Positions 18,799-25,381 of a stretch of DNA of 58,265 nucleotides are shown in pieces. Within the stretch, counting starts at the first letter, position 1. The number at the start of each line of letters is the position of its first letter. The position numbers were made by a program, and so were the translations under genes. The notes beneath the pieces were generated by a model. It was given only the letters and a program-made list of their open reading frames with translations. It was not told the origin of the DNA and did not search any database. Source of the stretch: Clostridia bacterium (GTDB lineage: Bacteria; Bacillota; Clostridia; Oscillospirales; Acutalibacteraceae); NCBI GenBank assembly GCA_900767025.1, contig CAAFXS010000030.1, positions 1 to 58,265 of the forward strand, given 5' to 3'.

Positions 18799-19715
18799 TT
18801 TCTATCTTTAAGATAAGCGTATACTGCAATTCCGCCGGCATTGTCACAGCTAAACTCCGGCTTTGCAAAGCACGCATCATATTTTTCTTGAATTCGGGTT
18901 TTAATCAAAGTGTTGGACATTACACCGCCTGCATACACAAGCGGCAAATTGCCGTATTCATCAATAATTCTTTCTGTCATTGCGTCAATAGACGCATATA
19001 TGTATGACAGAACGAATTTTGAAATTTCTTCCTTGGGTGCACCTGACTCGAACATAGCCTTTGCCTTATTTTCAACGCCTGAAAGCGAACAGTTAACGCC
19101 ATTCATTGAAGGCTTTATTTTAAATTCCTTATCATACATTAGCGAGAGCCTGTCAAGCTCTTTTCCGCAGGGAAAATCAAGTCCCATCATAACACCTGCA
19201 CGGTCAATTGCCTGACCTGCCTTTAGGTCAAGACTGCCGGCGATCACATCTGCTTTTATGATTTCGTCCTTATCGGGCTTTACGAGCAGCGCCTCGGTTG
19301 TTCCGCCGCTGACATGAAAAGCAATAAAAGGTTCGTTTATCAAATCAAGCCTTGAAACCGAATAAAGCGCCGCAAGAATATGACCTACCTGATGTGAGGT
19401 GTAGAAAATATCAGCTCCTGTAAAACTGCTTACTGCAACGGCATTGTTTATGCCCACGGTAAAGCAGGGCATATAGCTGCCTTCAACATTCCTGGGTCTT
19501 GAGCTGACGGCAACAGCCTTAATATCCTCGGCTGACGGTGTGATTTCACTTAAAAGCTTTGGCATATTTACCGTGTGCTGAAAAACAGCATCGCTTTGCC
19601 TGAGACCTCTTTCCCCGGGTTTAACGGTAAGTAATTTTCTTTTGCTGATTATTTTTTCACCGTCAAAAAGCGCAACGGAGGTTGTATAGTTGCTTGTATC
19701 AAAGCCAAGATACAT
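18795..19715 (-). CDS. TsaD/Kae1-like (peptidase M22 superfamily) protein
   Basis: 306 residues, ASKHA ATPase fold. It shows LGFDTSNYTTSVALFD at the start, the metal-binding HxxxH in TSHQVGHILAALYS, HVSGGTTEALLV and LPLVYAGGVMSNTLI, all in the order found in TsaD/Kae1, which forms t6A37 on tRNA. It is about 30 residues shorter than canonical TsaD and has a diverged opening (FDTSNYTTS in place of ETSCDETS), so I read it as a clostridial paralog rather than TsaD itself. It lies between nusB and xseA with 2-base and overlapping junctions. Its substrate is unknown. Confidence 0.75.
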   Translation of the reverse strand: MYLGFDTSNYTTSVALFDGEKIISKRKLLTVKPGERGLRQSDAVFQHTVNMPKLLSEITPSAEDIKAVAVSSRPRNVEGSYMPCFTVGINNAVAVSSFTGADIFYTSHQVGHILAALYSVSRLDLINEPFIAFHVSGGTTEALLVKPDKDEIIKADVIAGSLDLKAGQAIDRAGVMMGLDFPCGKELDRLSLMYDKEFKIKPSMNGVNCSLSGVENKAKAMFESGAPKEEISKFVLSYIYASIDAMTERIIDEYGNLPLVYAGGVMSNTLIKTRIQEKYDACFAKPEFSCDNAGGIAVYAYLKDRK

Positions 19716-19717
19716 AA

Positions 19718-20110
19718 TCAGCCCTCTCTTGCAACGGAGCCTAAAATTCCGTTAATAAAGGAAGCGTCGGCAGCACCTGCATATTTCTTTGCAAGCTCAA
19801 CAGCCTCGTTAATTGCAACATTAACGGGAACCGAGTCAACATATTTCATTTCATATATGGAAAGGTAAAGCAGTGCAAGAGTGACCTTGGGCAGTCTGCT
19901 GATTTTCCAGGACTTTGAATAAGCAGTGATAAGCTCGTCAAGCTCGTCCTTTTTTTCATTAACACCGGCAAAGACCTCTTTTGCATAATCGCAGACAGGC
20001 TCAACATTTTCACTGTAAAGGGAAATAAGCTCGTCCATATCGTTGTTAGGTGTAAAGAGATTTTCAAATATAAGGAAAAAGCCCTGCTCTCTCATCTCAT
20101 TTCTTTTCAT
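19718..20110 (-). CDS. nusB: Transcription antitermination factor NusB
   Basis: 130 residues, all-alpha. MKRNEMREQGFFLIFENLF is the typical start (R-x-x-A/G-...-F), and the C-terminus has VPVNVAINEAVELAKKYAG followed by SFINGILGSVA, the NusB hallmark. NusB with NusE binds boxA in rRNA leaders. AGGAGAAAAGT precedes the ATG. An intrinsic terminator ends immediately before this SD, so expression of nusB and everything behind it must come from readthrough or a promoter I did not find. Confidence 0.93.
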   Translation of the reverse strand: MKRNEMREQGFFLIFENLFTPNNDMDELISLYSENVEPVCDYAKEVFAGVNEKKDELDELITAYSKSWKISRLPKVTLALLYLSIYEMKYVDSVPVNVAINEAVELAKKYAGAADASFINGILGSVAREG

Positions 20111-20121
20111 ACTTTTCTCCT

Positions 20122-20158
20122 AAAAAACAAAGCCGACAAAATATTAACTTTTGCCGGC
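20122..20158 (-). terminator. Intrinsic terminator/attenuator between asp23 and nusB
   Basis: Minus strand: GCCGGCAAAA (20149-20158) pairs with TTTTGTCGGC (20132-20141) around a 7-base loop, followed after a few bases by a run of T (20122-20129). The run abuts the nusB SD (AGGAG). It could fully end the asp23 transcript or act as an attenuator for the nusB operon. Confidence 0.7.
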
Positions 20159-20165
20159 AGAATTT

Positions 20166-20558
20166 TTACTCTTCAGTTTCACAAGGTTCATCGGAAACGG
20201 CAGGCTCGTCAAAATCAATACCGGCAACAATAACATTAACTTTGTCAACAAGCTTGCCCGTCATATTTTGAACAGACTCCTTAACTGCTGTCTGCACCGC
20301 AGTGGCAACTGTCTGAAATTTTTTACCGCGGGCTATGTTAATGTAGATGCTGATAGAAAAGATATCTCCGTCCTGCATAAGCCTTACAGGGCTCATTACC
20401 TTTAAACTTCCCTGCTTAATTGTGTTGACAACATCCACGGGACCGTTGTGAAATGACGATACGCCGTCAACATCCTTAGCAGCATTTACGGCAATAGAAG
20501 CAATAACCTCTTCAGAAATTACCAGCTCACCCATTGAGCTTTTTGATTGAATTTCCAT
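20166..20558 (-). CDS. yqhY: Asp23/Gls24 family protein (YqhY-like)
   Basis: 130 residues. The N-terminal MGELVISEEVIASIAVNAAK, then DVDGVSS, and the C-terminal VQTAVKESVQNMTGKLVDKV are the Asp23 signature. YqhY sits next to nusB in B. subtilis, where it is linked to acetyl-CoA carboxylase genes; accB/accC are absent here. A perfect GGAGG SD precedes the ATG. The acidic C-terminal tail (EPAVSDEPCETEE) is family-typical. A strong promoter lies just upstream, separating it from the sporulation operon. Confidence 0.88.
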   Translation of the reverse strand: MEIQSKSSMGELVISEEVIASIAVNAAKDVDGVSSFHNGPVDVVNTIKQGSLKVMSPVRLMQDGDIFSISIYINIARGKKFQTVATAVQTAVKESVQNMTGKLVDKVNVIVAGIDFDEPAVSDEPCETEE

Positions 20559-20582
20559 AACAATGCCTCCTTTGTTTTAGTT

Positions 20583-20611
20583 ATTATATCATATAATGAA
20601 TAAATATACAA
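20583..20611 (-). promoter_or_regulatory. Sigma-A-type promoter for asp23
   Basis: Minus strand: TTGTAT (20606-20611), 17-base spacer, TATAAT (20583-20588). The -35 begins only three bases after the spoIIIAH stop, so vegetative asp23 transcription is insulated from the spore-specific operon. Confidence 0.75.
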
Positions 20612-20613
20612 GG

Positions 20614-21216
20614 CTATTTTGACTGAATTATTGTAACATCTTCAAAGGAGCACTGAAGCTGGCTTGTGGCAATCTCTTTTATTTGCAGAATTACCGTGTC
20701 TGTCAGGTCCTCAACATCCACAATTATGTCAACCCTGTTTGTTTCGTCATTGATAACTGCAATGCAGTTGTTGACGCCCTTTGCTTTAACAAGGGTCTCT
20801 ATCTTGTTTTCAGCAGTGATATTGTCGGATATTTTTGAAATTTTGTCTGCTGCCTCTTTCTGTGCCTCCTGGCTCTGTGTTTGAGAATCAACAATTGCCT
20901 GAAGCTTTTCAAGGCTCTCGTCTCTTGCATTTTGCCTGTCTACTCTTGCAGAGGAAAAATAACTGTTTTCGGTTGTTTGCTCGGTAGTTGCATCCACATA
21001 GGTTGCCTCGCCGAGAATTTTTTCTTTAGCAGAGGAAATGGAGCTAACATTTGCAGACAGGTCACTGTTTTCCCAGTACCAGTTACCTGCAACGCCCACT
21101 GCCAAAAGCAAAACAAAGCAGGAAATTGCAACCCTGGTTTTTCTTGATTTTCTCTTTTGGAGCTGTTCCTCCGACAACGGAAGCTTTTCTTTTTTTTCTT
21201 TTTTATTTTTGCTCAT
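20614..21216 (-). CDS. spoIIIAH: Stage III sporulation protein AH
   Basis: 200 residues: a very basic cytosolic N-terminus (KKEKKEKLPLS), one transmembrane helix at about 32-50 and an extracytoplasmic domain whose C-terminal half (NCIAVINDETNRVDIIVDVE) is the YscJ-like ring-forming fold. In B. subtilis SpoIIIAH on the mother-cell side binds SpoIIQ in the forespore to form the channel. It is the last gene of the operon; spoIIQ is not in this window. Confidence 0.9.
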   Translation of the reverse strand: MSKNKKEKKEKLPLSEEQLQKRKSRKTRVAISCFVLLLAVGVAGNWYWENSDLSANVSSISSAKEKILGEATYVDATTEQTTENSYFSSARVDRQNARDESLEKLQAIVDSQTQSQEAQKEAADKISKISDNITAENKIETLVKAKGVNNCIAVINDETNRVDIIVDVEDLTDTVILQIKEIATSQLQCSFEDVTIIQSK

Positions 21217-21227
21217 AGTATCACCTT

Positions 21228-21758
21228 TTATGATTTTATTTTTGAAACAGAAACTCTGTTTGCTGATATATTAAACAAGGATGTTACCGATTCAATTATC
21301 TTTTCCTTTACAACTATATCATCACCACCGCTGCACACTACTGTAACACCCTGAACCTTCGGTAAATATTGTTTAATAAGCACAGGCGTTTCGCCGCCTG
21401 AGGAATCGTAAATAACATACTCATCCTTATGATTATTGGAATTTTCATCACTTTTGCTTTCATAATTTGTTGCATAAACGCTTTCCGTTGTGTTTTCAAG
21501 AGTAATCATAACCTTACATTCTCCAACGCCGTCGATTGACGAAATAACCGAATTCAGCCTGTTTTCAAGCTCTTCGGTATAGCTTTGACAGCTTGTGTCG
21601 GTTTGTGGAATATTCTCTGATTTTACATTGCTTTTATCAAGCATTTCAGAGGCAAGGATAAGCACTATTCCTATCAGCCCTACTGCAACAATAATTTTAA
21701 TTCTTTTACTGTCTCCGGAAAAGTACAACCTTAATTTTTCCTTGATTTTATTCTCCAA
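21228..21758 (-). CDS. spoIIIAG: Stage III sporulation protein AG
   Basis: 176 residues from a TTG at 21758. One transmembrane helix (IIVAVGLIGIVLILASEML) is followed by a domain with ELENRLNSVISSIDGVGECK and LPKVQGVTVVCSGGDD, the SpoIIIAG pattern; in B. subtilis AG forms a large ring in the intermembrane space. The frame is open to 21800, but GAGGTG lies seven bases before the TTG, whereas upstream ATGs lack an SD and would lengthen the overlap with spoIIIAF. Overlap with spoIIIAF is 11 bases. Confidence 0.87.
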   Translation of the reverse strand: MENKIKEKLRLYFSGDSKRIKIIVAVGLIGIVLILASEMLDKSNVKSENIPQTDTSCQSYTEELENRLNSVISSIDGVGECKVMITLENTTESVYATNYESKSDENSNNHKDEYVIYDSSGGETPVLIKQYLPKVQGVTVVCSGGDDIVVKEKIIESVTSLFNISANRVSVSKIKS

Positions 21759-22185
21759 GATAATACACCTCTGCATTAAATCCGGTTTGGTCCGACACAT
21801 ATTTTTTTACTTCGTCCTTGTCAAAATTATCGGTTATGCCGATGCTTAGATCTTTAACCGTAATCTCATTTTCACTGTATTTGATGCTTGCAGTAACCTT
21901 TGACGAGGTATAGCCACCGCTTTCAAGTGTGCTTTTCACATCGGCACAGATAATATTTTCATATGTTTCTCTCTGGGTATCCTCATACTGTATTTCATCC
22001 ATAACGGGAAAATCAAATTCCATGTCCGCACCGCTCAATGGATATATAAACGAGGTGAAAATAAACATCGCAAGTATTATTTTGAAATATCTGCCCATAT
22101 TGCCCTTAGGCGACAAAACAGAAAAAATTATGGAAATAATCAAAGTAACCGATACAGTAAGAGTCCATTCTTTTATAAATTCCAA
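21748..22185 (-). CDS. spoIIIAF: Stage III sporulation protein AF
   Basis: 145 residues starting with TTG. Two hydrophobic helices (about 8-25 and 33-50; LTVSVTLIISIIFSV and IILAMFIFTSFIYPL) precede a soluble domain ending TGFNAEVYYLGE. Size, topology and place between AE and AG identify it. GGTGG is a weak SD before the TTG, and the start codon is adjacent to the spoIIIAE stop. Confidence 0.85.
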   Translation of the reverse strand: MEFIKEWTLTVSVTLIISIIFSVLSPKGNMGRYFKIILAMFIFTSFIYPLSGADMEFDFPVMDEIQYEDTQRETYENIICADVKSTLESGGYTSSKVTASIKYSENEITVKDLSIGITDNFDKDEVKKYVSDQTGFNAEVYYLGE

Positions 22186-23307
22186 TTAAACCACCGTTTT
22201 TGCCGCAACAAGTATTCCTATTGAAATAATTGTTGTAACCATTGTTAGAATGAGAATAACATCAACTATAAGCAGAGTATTGCTAAAGGTCCTTATGGCA
22301 GATACCGAGGATTTATCGCCGAAAACATCTGCACACATTGCCGACAGTGATAATATGGCTCTCCAAAGATTGACCTCAACAAGAGCCGGAAGAAAAACCG
22401 CCGCAATTGCAATAATTCCCACAACACCCACGCTTGATTTAATCAGGCTTGAATAGCCCTGAATTGACAGAAGGCCTTCACTGATTGAACTGCCGATAAC
22501 AGGCACAACGGAATTTATTGCAAATCTCATTGACCGCAGTCCTAATGCGTCCGTTCTTGATGCCACGGCAGTTTTTACTGACAGTATAGAAACAAAGATT
22601 GCCGACAGTGTGGAAATCATTGTTGTTATAAATTTTTTCAGCGTGTCAATAATTGAATTAATATTAAGCTCCTGCCTTATGCCCGAGCATATTCCCAGAG
22701 CAAGAAAGCAGTTTGTAAGAGGTATGAATACGAACTCTGTTATGTAGTTAAGACCCTGTGCAAGAGCAAGTAGAGTTGTATTAACGGATAATGATGTAAC
22801 TGCTCCGCCCGAGGTTGCAACAATAATACAAAACGCCGGGAAGAAAGCAAAGGAAAAATTAGCACACAGCTTGATAGTAGAACAGGAAAGTGCAATACAG
22901 TCTGTAATTTTTACAACTAAAAATATTGATATTGCAAGGCAGGAAACAGTTGAAAACAGAGAGGATAAATCACTTTTATTCAGCTGTGTGTTCATTGACT
23001 TAAAGAATGATGTAAGAATTATAAAGCAAATTACGGTAACACCTGATTTCAGCGGGCCGTCTGCCTTATCCAAAATTACATTTATGATGTGCTTAAAAAC
23101 CTTTTCTATTGAAATAGAGCTTATATTTTCATAATCAAAATCATTTATTCCAAGCTCTTCAAGGAAATCATTTGTACTGCTGTCAAGGCTTTCAAATGCC
23201 GATAAATTAAAGGAATTCAGGTATTCGTTATATTCCCCTTTTTCGTCTGCAAAGCAAACCGAAGGGATAAGCAATACCAAAATCAGTACAGAAATAAATT
23301 TTTTCAT
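22186..23307 (-). CDS. spoIIIAE: Stage III sporulation protein AE
   Basis: 373 residues. A cleavable-looking signal (MKKFISVLILVLLIPSVCFA) is followed by a short acidic segment and about eight membrane helices from residue 85 on, including conserved motifs SGGAVTSLSVNTTLLALAQG and ISVKTAVASRTDALGLRSM-like sequence (SVKTAVASRTDALGLRSMRF). This is the SpoIIIAE polytopic membrane component of the feeding-tube channel. ATG start; overlaps spoIIIAD by 4 bases. Confidence 0.92.
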   Translation of the reverse strand: MKKFISVLILVLLIPSVCFADEKGEYNEYLNSFNLSAFESLDSSTNDFLEELGINDFDYENISSISIEKVFKHIINVILDKADGPLKSGVTVICFIILTSFFKSMNTQLNKSDLSSLFSTVSCLAISIFLVVKITDCIALSCSTIKLCANFSFAFFPAFCIIVATSGGAVTSLSVNTTLLALAQGLNYITEFVFIPLTNCFLALGICSGIRQELNINSIIDTLKKFITTMISTLSAIFVSILSVKTAVASRTDALGLRSMRFAINSVVPVIGSSISEGLLSIQGYSSLIKSSVGVVGIIAIAAVFLPALVEVNLWRAILSLSAMCADVFGDKSSVSAIRTFSNTLLIVDVILILTMVTTIISIGILVAAKTVV

Positions 23308-23684
23308 TTTAACAGTCCCGTCACAACATTCATTACCGCCTCAAACAGAGGCATAATCATAATGAGTATTATTATTTTTGAGGTTATTTCCGTTTGGGAG
23401 GCAAGGGCGTTTTCTCCACTGTCCCTGCACAAATCAATTACAAACTGTGTTATCAGCGTAATTCCCAGTATTTTTACCATAAGACTCACATATGAATTCA
23501 GGTTTTCAATCTGTGAGGATATTTCATTTACCCTTTCAATAACCTGAAAAAAATCGTTTATTACAATGGAGAATAAAATCAGCGATGATGCAACAGTGAG
23601 GATAAATGCAAATTCCTTATTGGTATTTCTCAAAAAAATTATCAGCACTAATGATATAAGTGCAATTGCGGTTATATTTATCAT
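23304..23684 (-). CDS. spoIIIAD: Stage III sporulation protein AD
   Basis: 126 residues with helices at about 3-20, 27-48, 68-85 and 104-124. SLMVKILGITLITQFVIDLC, then RDSGENALASQTE, is the conserved loop of SpoIIIAD. Overlaps both neighbours by 4 bases, giving tight translational coupling. Confidence 0.9.
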   Translation of the reverse strand: MINITAIALISLVLIIFLRNTNKEFAFILTVASSLILFSIVINDFFQVIERVNEISSQIENLNSYVSLMVKILGITLITQFVIDLCRDSGENALASQTEITSKIIILIMIMPLFEAVMNVVTGLLK

Positions 23685-23875
23685 AGGTCAAACAACGACT
23701 TTACCGTTGAAAAAAGCTCGCTGATTTCCGGCACTAACATCATCAGCACAACAATCACACCTGCAAGAGTTGTAAACATTGCCTGCTCTTCCCTGCCACT
23801 TCGGATTAAAACAATATTCAGCACCGCTACAATTATTCCTATTGCCGCAATTTTGAAAATAAAATCAACTTCCAT
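23681..23875 (-). CDS. spoIIIAC: Stage III sporulation protein AC
   Basis: 64 residues, two membrane helices (about 4-24 and 33-50). The VDFIFKIAAIGIIVAVLNIV opening, SGREEQAMFTTLAGVIVVLM middle and short C-terminus match SpoIIIAC. Small membrane proteins AC and AD are thought to belong to the export-like membrane core. Confidence 0.9.
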   Translation of the reverse strand: MEVDFIFKIAAIGIIVAVLNIVLIRSGREEQAMFTTLAGVIVVLMMLVPEISELFSTVKSLFDL

Positions 23876-23895
23876 TTATCCTCCTATTTATACTC

Positions 23896-24339
23896 CTATA
23901 TCAAGAGAACCGAAACCATTATTCCCGAAAACAAACCGAAAATGATATACAGTCTGTAATGAGTATCATAGTAGTCCTGATACTGCTTTTTAAGCATTTT
24001 AAAATATCCCGTAAACTCATTTGCTATTAAAATCTGTGTGTCTGCATCATACATACCAATTGAATTAAAAAGGTTAATTATTTTTTCTCTATCACTCGGG
24101 TTAAGAGGCATTTTTGCCTGATTTAATGAAAAATCAAAGCCATTGAGACGGCTGTCATTTTTAAGAATACTGATTATTTCCTGGGTGTCAGGCATTGTAC
24201 TGCCAAGCAAAAGGGAAATTCTGTTTCCCAAATATATCAGCATATCTATGTATTCAATCTGCTTTTTTTTACTGTTAACCGCCGTTAATCCAAGGGAGGA
24301 AGAAAAAAGGATTATCATTATCATTCCTACCGCTTTCAA
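23896..24339 (-). CDS. spoIIIAB: Stage III sporulation protein AB
   Basis: 147 residues, slightly shorter than the usual about 170. An N-terminal helix (MIMIILFSSSLGLTAV) and a C-terminal helix (LYIIFGLFSGIMVSVLLI) flank a soluble helical domain, topology resembling GspF-type proteins. The start is a TTG at 24339 with GGGAGAGGT about six bases upstream; downstream ATGs at 24324 and 24318 lack that spacing. With the TTG the gene overlaps the end of spoIIIAA by 65 bases, unusually long for this operon. Confidence 0.82.
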   Translation of the reverse strand: MKAVGMIMIILFSSSLGLTAVNSKKKQIEYIDMLIYLGNRISLLLGSTMPDTQEIISILKNDSRLNGFDFSLNQAKMPLNPSDREKIINLFNSIGMYDADTQILIANEFTGYFKMLKKQYQDYYDTHYRLYIIFGLFSGIMVSVLLI

Positions 24340-25252
24340 GCTTTACCTCTCCCAAATCAATAATTTCAAATTCGTCCGTGTATGATTTCAAAATCACAAT
24401 ATAGTCAAACTGATTTGTTTCAATCAGACTAAGCAAAATGCTGTTATTAAAAATGTTGTCTGCGTCCTTAAGATGAACACTTACTGCAAAGCTGACGCCT
24501 GAGGCAAAGGCATTTGTAATTGCACCAAGCTCTTCGGTACTTCCTATTTCATCGCATACTATCAAATCAGGCGAAAGAGTCCTTGTAGCGATTTCAATTC
24601 CCTTTGCTTTTTTAAATCCGCAAAGAACATCACTGTTAATTCCCACATCAAAGCTACCTGATATTTCCTGCCTTTCATCAACGATGCTTACCTTTTTTGC
24701 CTTGCCTCTTCTGCCATTTGAAATCTGTCTTGCGTAATCCCTTAAAAAAGTAGTTTTTCCGCAGTTAGGTATGCCGGCAACAATAATACTGGGCAGGTTA
24801 TCTCTGTAAATCAAATCAAGAATTTTAGCCGAGCAGTTATTATACTCGTGAGAAATTCTAATGTTAAGTGAGGTTATATTCTTTACCGAAACGGTTTTTC
24901 CCTCTTTAATAACAGCCGTTGACGCGGCGCCGACCCTTGAACCGTTTTTGACGGTTATGTATCCGTCAATCAGCGAAGGCATATTTGTGTGGTATGAATG
25001 ACTGCAAAGCTTATCGCATACACTGTCAAAATCTTCGGCTGTCACTGTTATACAACGGTTTGTAAATTTTTCCGAAAGCCTGCCTGTGTATTCAACAAAA
25101 TAAGCACTGTCTTTTATGTAGATTATTAATGGTTTACTCTTTCTGAGTCTGATTTCATTTATTTGTTCTTTTACGGCGCTGTCAAAGGAATTGAACACAT
25201 CGCTTATATATTTTGGAAACATCGGAATAAAATAAGAGATATTGTCCAACAA
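24275..25252 (-). CDS. spoIIIAA: Stage III sporulation protein AA (secretion-type ATPase)
   Basis: 325 residues. P-loop IVAGIPNCGKTTFLRDYARQ places Walker A at 160-168; Walker B is LIVCDEIGSTEELGA. SpoIIIAA resembles secretion-superfamily ATPases and is required for channel function and late forespore gene expression. The start is TTG with GAGGTG upstream. First gene of the operon, divergent from the GtrA-YfhO gene across about 130 bases. The extreme C-terminus (ESGRNDNDNPFFFLPWINGG) lies in the overlap with spoIIIAB and is probably poorly conserved. Confidence 0.9.
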   Translation of the reverse strand: MLDNISYFIPMFPKYISDVFNSFDSAVKEQINEIRLRKSKPLIIYIKDSAYFVEYTGRLSEKFTNRCITVTAEDFDSVCDKLCSHSYHTNMPSLIDGYITVKNGSRVGAASTAVIKEGKTVSVKNITSLNIRISHEYNNCSAKILDLIYRDNLPSIIVAGIPNCGKTTFLRDYARQISNGRRGKAKKVSIVDERQEISGSFDVGINSDVLCGFKKAKGIEIATRTLSPDLIVCDEIGSTEELGAITNAFASGVSFAVSVHLKDADNIFNNSILLSLIETNQFDYIVILKSYTDEFEIIDLGEVKLESGRNDNDNPFFFLPWINGG

Positions 25253-25306
25253 ATCACCTCAATTAAACTTATGCATATAAGCTGTGATATATAACAAAAT
25301 ATTGTA

Positions 25307-25335
25307 TTGAAGAAATTTCCTTAATGTGTTATGAT
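25307..25335 (+). promoter_or_regulatory. Sigma-A-type promoter for the GtrA-YfhO gene
   Basis: TTGAAG (25307-25312), 17-base spacer, TATGAT (25330-25335) with TG one base upstream of the -10 (extended -10). It lies about 45 bases before the chosen ATG, in the AT-rich divergent region with spoIIIAA. Confidence 0.65.
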
Positions 25336-25381
25336 ACACATAAACATTAAATGTAATAAAAATTTTAATAATGGTGAAGAT

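Noticed and set aside
24275..24339. Possible frameshift at the spoIIIAA/spoIIIAB junction
   Set aside because: Both frames are intact with full motifs and spoIIIAB has its own SD; a long overlap explains the data without an error.
25266..25295. Sigma-E-like promoter (ATATAT-13-CATAAGTT) in front of spoIIIAA
   Set aside because: Two mismatches in the -10 and only 13 bases from the -10 to the start codon, so the SD would be partly untranscribed. A real spoIIIA promoter must exist but I could not place it.
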